A stretch of DNA of 64,000 bases from Cercis canadensis (taxonomy: Eukaryota; Streptophyta; Magnoliopsida; Fabales; Fabaceae): NCBI GenBank assembly GCA_003255065.1, contig QAOA01000126.1, positions 323,901 to 387,900 on the forward strand. Reading direction: 5' to 3'. The notes under the pieces are model-generated. The model was not told where the DNA came from. It did not search any database and was given only the letters and a program-made list of their open reading frames with translations. Positions 23,320 through 36,100 of this stretch are shown here, one piece after another (position 1 is the stretch's first letter; the number at the start of each line of letters is the position of its first letter). Both the position numbers and the translations under genes were made by a program.

Positions 23320-24769
23320 TTACGCCATGCCTCCACTGGTTGCCGTCCTGATTATCTGAAAGAGAGCTGTTGCAGGAAAGGAAATAAATATCGTCAGCAA
23401 ACCGAGAGGGGCATGTAACTGGAGATAGAAAAAAGGGTAAATCGACAAAATTATCCAAAACATTCCGAAGGAACCAACTGTCTTTATGCTGGTAAAAACC
23501 ATAAAATCTCATCAGCAAGTATTTTTGACGGTAAAATTTCACCTTTCTGACTCAACAATCCAAACAATTTCACCTTTCAACGTTAGAGAAAACCATAGCA
23601 GATAATAGAAACTAAAAAATTACTTCCAGCAAAATATTATAACATTCATGGGTTATATGAGCGTGCATGTAGAGCCAAGTTCCAGATATTAGAAATTACT
23701 CAGCAGTAAAAAAACAAACAAATGCACTAGCAGACTAATATAGAAGTTTACATCTATTGCTTATATTTTGAGCTCAAGTTTTACATTCCACGTTGAATTT
23801 CTTGTTATACGGGGCATACATAAGAACTATATCAATGCCACTAAACATATGTCTTGCGTCAGTCATCCTCAGGAGAAAGGATATAAAAGTTTAAGATAAG
23901 GATCAAAGACAAAAATTCACCAAAAGCAAAGTTTCTTACATGATCCAATGACAACAAATATGAAGAAACCAAGAAGTACTGGACCAACAGGATAGTCTTT
24001 TCCTTTTTTAGTGGTTGTTTCTGGCACAGCTCCTCTTTTTATGATGTTTTTCTCAAACCTCTCCACCTTCCTATCTGCGAGGCGCCTTGATGTCGTCTGG
24101 ACAAACCACAAGTTACACAACCACATTCAACAATTACGAAATGATTGAAATTCAAAAGATCATGATTAAACTTGCGAAGATATCAGAGCAAATATATAAA
24201 ATTCAGGGCCTAATAACATACTATAACAGAATCATGTCGGAATTGAGTCATGTCTACGATACTGAGAACATCCGTTTTGATGCAAAATAAGAAAAAAAAT
24301 CATAAACGTCGAGTCTTATTTACGCACCTATTTAATAAAAAAAAATAGCAAACCAGATCAGATCCATAAGCTTAATTGAAGGTATTGAAGAAAAGTTGTA
24401 TACATGAACGTTCTTAGAATCAGATTTCACGCTGATAAAAATCTCTTGAAAAAACATAGATAGATTAGATTAACTGAAAATTCTCGTTTAATCAAGTGAT
24501 CATATGAATCTATTAAATATAAAGTCCCGATTGAAGGTCAATGGTGCTCAACCGAGAAACAGAAACCAGATTATCTTTGTCACGATAAGAGATTGTAGAT
24601 AAACATTAAGATCAAAATATAGATCGGAATTCTAGGTACCTTAGCAGATCGAGAAAATACTATGTCAGCGAAATCGGAAAATTGGAGAAAATCAGGTCGG
24701 AAAACGAGAAAGAAATCACATAAAGGGAAAAATTAGGACGAAAGTAGGGGAAAAGGTATGAATTACCAT
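23320..24769 (-). CDS. RAMP4: RAMP4 / stress-associated ER protein (SERP)
   Basis: This is a tiny tail-anchored ER membrane protein that associates with the Sec61 translocon and ribosomes and stabilises nascent membrane proteins under stress. Three coding exons join in frame: 24767-24769 (the start ATG alone), 23940-24096 and 23320-23366, giving 68 residues, the standard plant length. The protein reads TTSRRLADRKVERFEKNI, then KRGAVPETTTKKGKDYPVG, then one membrane helix (VLLGFFIFVVIGSSLFQII) and RTATSGGMA. The first intron falls directly after the ATG (ATG|GTAATT), so the start codon was chosen from the acceptor at 24097 and the family's conserved second residue. The second junction (TCAT|CTCTC) restores GSSLFQ. 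The gene converges with LCR. Confidence 0.93.
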
Positions 24770-27285
24770 GGTTGCGGGGAGATCCGATACCGGAAAAGGC
24801 TGAAACAACGAGATCGTCGGAGAACGAAGAGCTCTTTGCTTTCGCTTCCCCCTTCCGGCAGTGCCTTCTCTCTCCCCACCCTTTTGCACAAGTTTCTCGA
24901 GTAAACAGCGTCTCTGGTTGTTTTCCCGTTTTAAAATTACAGCTGCTTGCTGCGGTTGCGGGAAAATTATAAAGAAAATGATCGGATCTCCGAGTATAGC
25001 GTCACGACTTCTTCGCGATTGGTTAAGCCATGTAATTCTCTACACGCGTCGTAATCCTATTGGAGAAAATTACAAGCAAGCGCGTCAATTTACCATAAGA
25101 GTCAAGACAAAAAAAGAAAGAGTTTGGTTTAGTTTCGAACTGTTTGCCACCTGTGATCAGAAAAGGTCTAACAACATTTAATATCCTATGTTGCTGCCAT
25201 CCGTCACGGTATTTCTAGGGTTTTATTTATTTGTCTTAATTTATCATTACTTTTTGTCTTCATTTTTTTCTTTAGCATAATTTTTTTGTTAGCTTTTTTA
25301 TCCATTTTTTTCCTGGAAATATCCAATTTTATTATTAGTTTACTGGATAATATTTCTTTTTTGTGTCAAAAGAAAATATAAAATTGAAGCCCAGTTGTAG
25401 TCGGTCATGGGCTGCCCAATATAAATGCTCATCAACTGGTGTCGGCGCAGAACTCAACTTTATAGGCCTGATTAATTATGCAAGTAAGATTGCAGCTTAG
25501 GTATATTTTTTTGGGCCTTGAATTTAGCGAAGGTCACACCACGCGCCTTTTTCCAGCAAGAAAAAAAACCTCAAGGCTCAAGCCCAGCCAAGGCTTCAAG
25601 CCAAAGGATGGGCCTCTATTCTTTGAAGCCTGACTTATTCAGAAAACTCTTTGGGCCGAAAAAATGTAAATTTCTTTTTGATACACTGCTACTACAATGT
25701 ATTTGATTCTAAAAAGTTAGTACGTATAAATTAAGCAATTCGTATATTGTAAAAACAGAAGAGTGTAGCAAACAAGACATTGTAGACAACCCCATCGGCT
25801 GTAAGAAAAGCGGCATTTCAACTCTGATAGGCCTTGAGATAAGATAAAAGCCCATAAAGGAAGAAAACAAAATACAGACGCGCTATCTCCAATGAATTAC
25901 TAGTCCAAGCAAAGCTACCAAAAGGCACATCGATCACCATCCGCAACAATGCTTCCACGGCTGAGGCTTATTATTTGTCTTGAATCGTACTTTGGTTTTT
26001 GTATTCAATGTTTTGTAGCCCAAAAATCAAAATCGAACTTTTGAAAAAAGGAAGCTATTCATCTCGATTCTCAGAAAGCAAGGGAAGAGAGCATTTTGTG
26101 ATAAAAGAGAACGTGTACTAGCAGATTATTCATTTAATTGATAGAATGATAGTACAATACTACAATAGTTTGTTTTCCTAATTATTAAAAAAATATAACT
26201 TACCACTATGCTGATTTATGTTCAGTCAAAATCACACAAAAACTAAATAATCTTATGGTGATTGCTTGCCTATTCTCACCATCTTTACCAAACACCACAT
26301 TAGTGACATTACTCTAGTAAGCAAGACTCCTATATCCCAGCTTTATGGCTAAAGCTTCAAAAGTCAGCTGCTTGGTGAGCTCAATTAAGTTAAGCTTCTT
26401 ATGATTGGGAGTTTAAGAGAGGCGATCCACTTGGATTACGTGCCGTGACAAAATTGTTAAGTTCGCACGTAAGGCAAGTAGATTTCAACAGGCAATATTA
26501 TATATATATGCACTAGGCATTTAGGCAACTCACTTTTATTGAAGTCTTCATCAGCACTAGTCTCAAATTCGTAATTGCCTTAGGGCATAATACTTGATGT
26601 TACTTCTATTATTATATAAATTTACCCAGGAAAAAAGAAAGAGGTTCTGAGAAAGTTTAATTATTCCATGGTTTCAAACATCAACATCTGGAGCCAGTTT
26701 GCACCAATATATGGCCCCTCAATAATGTTGGTATTGTCCAATATACTTTGTCCTATCTGAAAGCCAACCACAATACAATATTGGATTAAATATTTTCGAT
26801 TCCTCCTATTGGTAAAAACTTGTAATTTGATCCCTCACTTTTAATTTTAACAATTAAGTCTTTTAGCTTCTTCAATCATATAATTGACACATGTTATGTG
26901 AAGTAGCATGATAGGCTTCACCATTAATTAAACATCCATTCTGAGCTCCGCTGCTTTAATAGTGTTAAGTCATTTATAACATGTGACTATTATATATACA
27001 CTTTGTTAGTTATATTATATCATTGACGAATTTCTCAACTTTAGAAATTAAAGATAATTGATTGTCTAAATTAAAAAAATAGCTATTTAAACTTTTGTTC
27101 TTTCAAGGCGAATAAGGTAGGTTCTTTCACTGCTTTAGGAATTTTACTGCAGGTGGATAGAATTTGGTCAATGACAAGACTGCTTCGGTGGGAACTTGGG
27201 AGATGGAAAGTTGTCCTCAACTCATTGTTTTGCTGATGTAAAATTGAAATCAGGACCCCATCAAACCAGGTCTCCTTCCATTCAC

Positions 27286-27315
27286 ACCATACCATACCAT
27301 ACCATACCATACCAT
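27286..27315. repeat. (ACCAT)6 microsatellite
   Basis: There are six perfect ACCAT units followed by a partial ACCC. It lies in non-coding sequence. Confidence 0.95.
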
Positions 27316-28114
27316 ACCCAACCTGGACCTCTAACTTGGTCAATTCATCAACTTCACTACTAGTTTAAACAACCTCTAACACTCATAATTTGATATTTCT
27401 AAGTTACTATTAGTTGTGATGCATATGCTTGCTCTTTCTTATGATCATTACTACACACTAATCATACCATAGTATAGCCAAAAGGGAGTGGTTGTTTTTC
27501 CTTGTCCAGCTTGCTTTTCCTCATGCTTTCTTTTTCTCCCTTTTTTTCTTTTTTATTTGGGGTTTAAGGTCCTTTCGGAGAGGCAACAATGATTGAAACA
27601 AACAACCATTTTCACGGCGTGCCCTTGAAAAGGCTCTGGTGATGGACGCTTGCAATGAACCATCTGGTTGGAGGATTCAGAAATTTTACTGCAAATTGGA
27701 CACTGGGTTCCCTTATCCGGCCACCGTGTTCACACAACAATCAACCACGAGACACGTGTGATAAAGGTCCCTCCCATTTATTGCTTACAGTGCCACGTTG
27801 CACTGCGATCCAGTTTTCTTCTCACTTTCTCAGACATGGAAGGTAAGCCTCTGAAGCAGTCCAATCAATTTCTCCATCTTGTAAGGGTAAAATTAGAGAA
27901 GCTCCCATGGTAAAAACACAAACTAGTCTCTATCTGTATAGGGTCTCTTAAAAGCTAAAGCCTAAAGGTAGCTTACCCCACTCCCCTTGCGTGGTAGTTT
28001 TTAGGTCAAATTAGTCTATGATTTTGATTTTAGTCTGAAGTTCTGAAAATATTATGTTCCAAAATTTTAAACTATTGATTCGTAAAAAAGAAAAACTATT
28101 AAAAAAATAATTTT

Positions 28115-28300
28115 TTTAATATTTATATAATATATTATATTACATAAAAATAATTAATATGTAAATAATATATGTATAAATTAATTATTTTTAAATTTAT
28201 TTTAAAAAATTATATTTTATATCTAATAAAATATAAAAATTATATATATTTATCACGTTAATGTAACATAATATATATATGTGATAACATAAAATCTCTG
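28115..28300. repeat. AT-rich hairpin repeat, copy 1
   Basis: This is nearly pure A/T sequence closely related to 53675-53870. Both carry AATAATTAATAT, ATAAATTAATTA and AAATATAAAAATTATATATA followed by TTTATCA(C/T)GTTAAT. The left end (ATATATTATATTACAT) roughly mirrors the right end (reverse complement ATATATTATGTTACAT), as in a decayed MITE. Confidence 0.65.
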
Positions 28301-29296
28301 TTAAAAGAATTTACTATTTTATATTTTTTTAAGCAACAAAAAGTATTTTTAGACCAAATTTTGCATTTTACATTTTTTTATGATTATTTGATGTTCCTTT
28401 GTCATTTGTTTAAGATTTTAATGGAGTAACTTACGTTTGTCTTCAAGGTATTCAAATATCTAATGTTTAAATTCTATTAAAATTGAGTGAAGTAAAATTT
28501 TAGAAAAAAATAAACTAGGTCTCCAATAAAAATGAAAATTGTTAATAGGCTATTTTAGTACACAATAAGTTTGCCACCAATGTAAAATTTGCAGTTAAAA
28601 TAGTTAGCAATGTAACATTAGTCAAATATATTATATTCTATAAATATCTCATCCAAACACACACAAAAATTGTAAAATTTTCTATGGAGATTGAAGCTTA
28701 ATTCATTATAGAATAGAAGTCAATTAGTGACAACTCAAGAAGTAAATAAAAATAATCAACTAAATAAGAGTTTCCAAATAAGAGAATCAACCTTGCTGCA
28801 TGTTTTAATAACTACAATAAGTTGACTCATTTAATATGAGCGAGTTGACTCATTAAATTTGTATCGAGCTGATTTTGTATATTTCTTATTTTGAACTAAA
28901 TTATTTTTTTAATAATAAATAGATGCAAATAAAATATTTTATAAATTAAAAAATTTAAAATACTACATTTTAATTACATATATTTTAAATTCTTATGAAG
29001 TTTAAAAATATCTCATAAAAATATAACCTTAATGAACTGGTCCGAACCCAATTGTGATGTTATTAAAATTTGTGTGTTAAAAAGAAAATTGACAAAAAAT
29101 ACGAACATGCAGACCCAATTCAGGCAAGAGATATTTAGATAGGTAAAATTATTCTCAAGAAAAGTAGTTTTATTATAATAATATTTTGTTATTTTATAAT
29201 CTCTTACAAAATATCTGATTGTACCATAATATAGTTTCTTCTATTTCATATTTTTTATACTTAGATATAAAGTCGGACTCAAAAAAAGGTAGGTTT

Positions 29297-29370
29297 AGAG
29301 TTGAATTTTTCTTTTTTTACATAAGTCAACNAGTCCAGAGTTGAATTTTTCTTTTTTTACATAAGTCAAC
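29297..29370. repeat. Direct duplication around single N at 29331
   Basis: AGAGTTGAATTTTTC plus CTTTTTTTACATAAGTCAAC stands on both sides of the N (29297-29330 and 29337-29370). It is probably an unmerged contig overlap. Confidence 0.8.
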
Positions 29371-32300
29371 AGTGGATGCTAAACAATACAACCGACAATA
29401 TTGTTTCTTAAATCCCGATTAGGTAGGCGTGTTTAATTGTTTTGTACCTTTTTCTAAAAACATCACCAGGAGTTTGTTCAATTTAATTAAGAATCAAAAT
29501 ATTTAATGAAGCTGTTCACATTTTAGAAAATTAGTAAGGGTGGACAAATTTCTAAGGCTGATCTCGTGGAGGCATTGTCCTCATTCACCACAGACACGCT
29601 CGGGTGGCTACATCGCCCCCATAGAGATGTTTTATAAGAAGAAATCTTAATTACTTCAATCCAATTTTATTAAATTTGTAATTTCTTTGATTTCATTCCA
29701 CATTATCAACGGTTCATAACTTGTCATTTCAGCTCTCTCCCCTAAATTTTATCCCTCCCATTCTAGTGGTTTGGGGAAAAAAAAAAATGCCCTCTTACTA
29801 AGTGAAATTCCCTCCCAAAAAAAAAGGTGAAATGCTACAAGTCAATTTTGTGTGCACTAATGGTGAGGACTTCAAATAATTGACAAACAATTAAGTTTAA
29901 ACTTTTCATGTTTATCGATTATTATTCTCGTATATTTGGGGGTGGTCAACAAGGACAGACAATAACAGACGGCAAGGTACTTAACTTTGGCCTAACTATG
30001 TATACAAATATGTTAGCAGCTTAATTGAAAAACACGTGATAATGAAGTAATGTTTCATTGGTGAAGCAATTTTTTGAAGACAAAGAAGATACACTTCCAT
30101 GCTATTTACCAACCAGCCGCAATATGTCACCAGTGGAACACACCTGTAACGCTATAAGTAGTAATTATATGTACACCAGAGCTATACTTTTTTTATAATC
30201 CCACCTTGCAATGTGCCAATAATTTCTAATTATAAGACTTTCATAATTAATTCTCCATGTACCATTAAAGATATATAATTATGTACATATGTGCGGGCAC
30301 GCATGTGTCTAAAATAAGTTATAGTTTATTAACAAAGGTATACTTGGCATTAAATAAATATAAGTCGTTCAAATTAAGTTCCAGGCGAGTTATTAAAAAA
30401 TAAAAAATAAAGTTTAGGTGGGTCAAAATCATTATTAATGTTCTAAAATTACCTTAATTCATAACCAGTGACATAGTATAATTATTTGTTAATATACAAT
30501 GACTATTAGTTAATATACATTTTTGTGTTTTTTTTTTTTTCAGGTTCTCAAATTTGAGGAGAGTTACTCTTAATTTTTTTAATTTCTCTTTAAATTTATA
30601 AATATGAATAAATAATAAATATACGAGTTGTAGGAGGATTCAATTTATTGTCATCAATAAAACAAATAATATATTTGAATTGATTAAATTGTAATTGTTT
30701 GCTTTACGAAAAAAAGAATTTTTGGGCTGAAAAGATGGAGATAATCCCAAATTTTTGGCAGTCTCGACCAGTGTTGCAGGTGCATTTCATACTTCATAAG
30801 TTCATAGCTTGCGCTCACACTTCCGACAACGATTAGCTCCTTCAAACGGAGCAGAAACACCCTCTTTGTACACGTGGGAAAGAGATGCTCTGGTTTTCTT
30901 CATCCCTTCCAAGTGCGGACACACTGCCAAGTGAAACCAATGTGACCATTATACGTTGCCCAATGTGATTGGCTAATATACAGAACCGGTGAGCTGACGT
31001 GGGGACGTCGCTGTCAGGAAGAGTTCCCCACCCCAAAGGACACCAAAAAGAAGTGGGTAGTGATGGCCTAATCACTTCGTGACAATCCCTTGATTAAAGT
31101 GCCCCCAAAGTTTGCCACTGCTTTTTTCGGAAATTACTATTTTGCAACTTTGATGCTGTCCAACTGCTTTAGCCGTAACTTGTCTTCGATTGACAATCTT
31201 ACCCCTAACATTCCAATCAATTTACACGAACATGCCAAATTCCTTGTCCAACATTTTGCTCCTCTTTGCTTCCTATGAGGTAAACATATCATAGAAGTTG
31301 AAGGGTACCCACCCTATTACTCCGAGGTTGGAGGTGTTTGTTGCAACTACGTTTTTGTACTATGACATGTTAGTTTATCATTGGTGAGGTTTTACCTTTA
31401 TCTATCTCTTTATCGTGGCGTTTTTTAACTTGATATTGATTTAAGATTAGACATCATATCAAATAAAATATAAATTATTTGGTTTTGGCGCACTATTTCT
31501 TCATTACAGAAAACTAACAAGAACAAGTTCTAAGGTATTTGTTTAGTAGAAGCAAACTCAATCTCAATATATTATAGATTAAATGTTATGAGTTTGAATT
31601 CTTAAAATTATATTTATTAAGAAAAATTTACTGATTACTGTTTTTATTCCAAACATAGATTAGTTTTATATTTAAAAATATTTTAGATATAAACAAAAAA
31701 AAAAAGCAAATTCCATAAAAGTGCCTAATCCCTTTCCTAGTTCTAGTTCTAGTTCACACTTTTAATCAAATTTAATATTAATATGCAAAGAATAAACTCT
31801 TAAAACAGTTTAGTTGGGTGGCTAAATTCAGTGAAAAGCTAAGATCTGGAGGGCTAGCTGTAACAAAACAGTGCTTAGATTCCGGGGGGGAAAAAAAGAA
31901 AAGAAAAGATAATAACACCTTGAGAGGTTCCAATCATGCATGCCTTATCTCTTTACCTACTCTTTTGACTCTTGGTCCTGCAATGGCAATTTTGAAAAAG
32001 TACGGGGTATCTAATGCCATTCGGCAGAAAAGTTTATGCTTATTCTTGAAATTTAGCTTTTATGCAAGGGTACTTTTGTCAACAGAAAGTACAGCGATAC
32101 AAACACATAGAGTTAACGACTTAGCGTGTCGAAGTTGTCTACTGGCATGGATGGATAGGGATGTGAACACAAGCGAAAGTTGAGAAAAGCAGTGATTTCT
32201 GCTAAGTGGAACTATGCCTTTTCTGCCCTCTCTATTATATTATTTTTTATATCAATGATCATTTTTGTTAAAATATTTATTTATTGGTGTATTTTTTTTG

Positions 32301-33124
32301 AGTGGATAGTTTGAATAGAGGAGATAATGGCCTATGCCCGGAAACATTTTTACTATCATATTCTTATCATCTTTCTTTCTCAGATTCTCTTCCCTCCATG
32401 TTCATGAATTCGCTCTTTCTAGCTTCATTTGCCCCCCCACAACCATTTTACGGTTCTCCATAATCCTTATAGTGTTACTTCGCATAAATCTCTACTGGCA
32501 AGTTAAACTGGAGGGTCAAACCTTGAACACTCACATGCTTCTCTTTTTTTCTTGCTTGATCTTAGGACCCCTTTAAGCCAAGTTTCTTTGTCGTATGATG
32601 GTAATTCCAGATTTGATAACTAAAAATCGAATCTTTATAGGTTAGTATTGCCGCTTCTTTTTGTTCTGTGTCATGGTTGGTAGCTGACACAAAGGATAAT
32701 ATCAACTTCTGTTTAGAACTTGAAACTCAGAATCTTGTGATTCTTTGATTCTTTTAAGGGTATTTGAATTTCTTATCTGCCTCAATTGTTGGTATTCCCT
32801 TGCATTCTCAATTTGAAGCTATTCGGATGGATAAGACAGCATCTTTTCGCAGTCACCTCTTTGTTTATTTATTTTTCTCCTGAAAAACCTACTTGTTTCA
32901 AGGAATTGAGGAGGAGGTTGGCCTTGTTGTAATTCATTTCTTGTATTTCCTCCTCATACCAGTGCAGAATTTTCGTTATTAGGCCTTTTTAACTTGGGAG
33001 ATTCTGTGGATTTGACAGTGGTTTTCTCTCTCTCTCTCTAGCCTACCTGGAATTAGCTAGAAGTCAGACCCACTACTACCTCTTGGAACTGTCTCTGGTT
33101 AACTTGTGTTGGTTACTGTTGTGG

Positions 33125-36100
33125 ATGAGTTTGCTACATGTAGTTGGGTTTGGTCTAAAAGTGGGGCATCTACTTTTGGTGCTATGTTACTGGATTGTGT
33201 CTGTCATTTACATGAACTGGTTCATTAACGGTGGAATTATGGACACCAAGATTGGTGTTGTTGGTGATGGTGCCAAGATGTGGCTTAAATGGTGGGAGAA
33301 GATATCCGGGAACAGTTGTAAAATCCACCAACAATACTATCAGTATTTTGGGTCCAAGAGAGTGAAGAGAACGTTGTGGAAAAAGCTGTTGCTGACATGG
33401 GTGGTGGGTTGGGTAATAGTGTCTTTGTGGATCTTATGCTACATGAGCTTACAAGCTACTGAGAAGAGGAAAGAGACTCTGGCAAGTATGTGTGATGAGA
33501 GGGCTAGGATGCTGCAGGATCAGTTTAATGTGAGTATGAATCATATCCAAGCCATGTCCATTCTGATCTCAACCTTCCACCATGCCAAGAACCCTTCTGC
33601 TATCGATCAGGTAACTAGATCTCAATTATAACCTGGCCAATTTAGGATGTGATTAATTAATTGCAGTCTGTCAACTTTTTAAGTTAAAAAGCCTTAATAT
33701 GATATACCTATCTTAGTTGGCGACTAGAATTGAGGTATAAGCCAACCCGAATGGCTCAAATTGGATAAACATGGGATTCTTAATCATTTTATAGCCATTA
33801 ATCTTAATGTTTAATTGCCTACGTTTTTTGAAACTATTGGGTCCTTAAGTATCCTATATCTAAAAATGTAAATTAGGCTTAAGCTGGAACGTGAACTGAG
33901 TTTCTTTTACCTGAAACTATTAGTATGTTGACAACAAATCAATCTAACTTATAAAATCTACAGAGAACATTTGCTAGGTATACAGAAAGAACTGCTTTTG
34001 AGAGGCCCCTTACAAGTGGTGTTGCATATGCTGTAAGGGTGCTTCATTCTGAAAGGGAACAATTCGAGAAGCAACAAGGGTGGACTATTAAGAGGATGGA
34101 TACTGTGGAGCAGAACCCGGTTCATAAGGACGACTATGCCCCAGAGGCATTGGAGCCATCCCCTGTTCAGGAAGAATATGCTCCTGTCATCTTTGCACAG
34201 GATACAATTTCACATGTCATTTCTATTGATATGCTTTCTGGAAAGGTATCTTTCTGTTAGAGCTTTCTTAAAATTATTTGAGCCATGAAATTTGTTAGCG
34301 ACATTGCTACATGTCAGTGATATTTAAAAACATAGTTAATTATGAAAATCTATTGCATACCATAGATATTCTAGCTTCCTAATAAACATGAGATTTTTAT
34401 GGGCCTTTTACGATAATTTAGGAAGGTCCTTTACTCCTTGCAAAGAAAAACTGTTCAATGATCCCAGTTTGTAGGGTTACACACTCCCTCTTGCTTGTCT
34501 CCATGGGACTGGTTGTTCATCTTTTTTTGACATTCACTTGTTCAGTTACATCTACGGCAATCAGATTTGGAATAATGGTTGTTATCGTTATTTACTTGTT
34601 CGTTAAACAGGAGGACCGTGAAAATGTGTTGCGTGCAAGAGAATCAGGGAAAGGGGTTTTAACTGCTCCTTTCAGGCTGCTCAAAACGAATCGTCTAGGG
34701 GTTATCTTGACTTTTGCTGTGTACAAGACAGATCTTCCATCAAATGCAACCCCAAATGAACGAATTCAGGCAACTGATGGGTGTGTACAATTTTGGTATT
34801 TGTTGGGTTTAATCGTTCACATAACACTGCATTCAAATTGGGAGGGGGGATTAATGAGCATAATTAATATCAGAGAGTAGCACTTAGCACTTTAATGTTT
34901 CCATTACTGTGGTGCAGGTATCTTGGTGGGGTTTTTGATATTGAGTCATTAGTGGAGAAATTACTTCAACAACTTGCTAGCAAGCAAACTGTAATTGTTA
35001 ATGTGTATGATACTACTAATCATACACACCCAATTGCCATGTATGGTTCAAATGTATCAGATGATGGGTTCCATCATGTCAGTACCCTTAACTTTGGAGA
35101 TCCTTTCAGGAAGCATGAGATGCACTGCAGGTAACAGAAATGCTGCAGAAAGAGTTTGATGTCTCTTGTCTTCTTAACTCTCAGCATAGTGTTTTAGCAT
35201 AACAGTGCCGTCTCAAAATGCATAGAAGATCTGCCACTACTTTTTCAGTGGGAGATCTATATCTTAAAGGAGGTTACTTATTGTCAAAGATTTGTACTAG
35301 GTATTGAATTTAAGTTTGATCCTGAAACAGGTTCAAACAGAAACCACCGTGGCCATGGTTGGCAATAACTACTTCATTTGGAATCCTTGTTATCGCACTC
35401 CTTGTTGGGTATATTTTCCATGCTACTGTGAATCGAATTGCTAAAGTGGAGGATGATTACCGTGAGATGATGGAGCTTAAAAAGCGAGCTGAGGCAGCTG
35501 ATGTTGCGAAATCCCAGGTATGTGATTCTTCTGGCTGCTTTGTCACAACATGTTTAGTCTCTCCTTCTAATGTTTATTTGGGCTTAATCGAATATTAACA
35601 CTGCAGTTCCTTGCTACTGTTTCCCATGAGATAAGAACGCCCATGAATGGTGTCCTAGGTGAGTTGAAAACCTTTCATTCTCTAGTATAAAGTGCCCAAT
35701 GTTGAGCTTTATGCATAATACACGAAGAAAAGATTCTTCAGCTATGAGCTTACTCTAAAATTGGATTTTCAGGAATGTTGCATATGCTTATGGACACAGA
35801 TCTAGATGTTACCCAACAGGAATATGTCAGAACGGCACAGGGCAGTGGAAAAGCTCTGGTTTCCCTTATAAATGAGGTTTTGGATCAGGCAAAGATTGAA
35901 TCTGGCAAGCTAGAGCTTGAGGCAGTGCTGTTTGACTTGCGGGCAATTTTGGATGATGTATTGTCACTATTTTCTGAGAAGTCTCAAGAAAAAGGAGTAG
36001 AGGTAAAAAAATCTTTCTTGTTTCCTGCTGAATTTTCTTCATGGTGGAATTATTGTGTAGTCTAATTTGATCCTCTCGTCTTTTCTTGATCAATTTTGCG

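Larger units (their letters stand above)
24770..33124. other. 8.3-kb gene-poor spacer between RAMP4 and AHK3
   Basis: The left end (24770-25200) should be the RAMP4 leader and promoter. The right end (about 32300-33124) should be the AHK3 leader, perhaps with a 5'UTR intron, since AG|GTTAGT occurs near 32640. Between them I see only AT-rich sequence, an (ACCAT)6 microsatellite, one AT-rich hairpin repeat (28115-28300), and a single-N join at 29331. A promoter-like patch at 30870-31040 has CCAAT and ACGTG motifs but no gene beside it. No open frame here has recognisable homology. Confidence 0.5.

Noticed and set aside
30842-31075. 77-codon minus-strand open frame
   Set aside because: The composition is not protein-like and no motif is known. 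The patch looks more like regulatory DNA.
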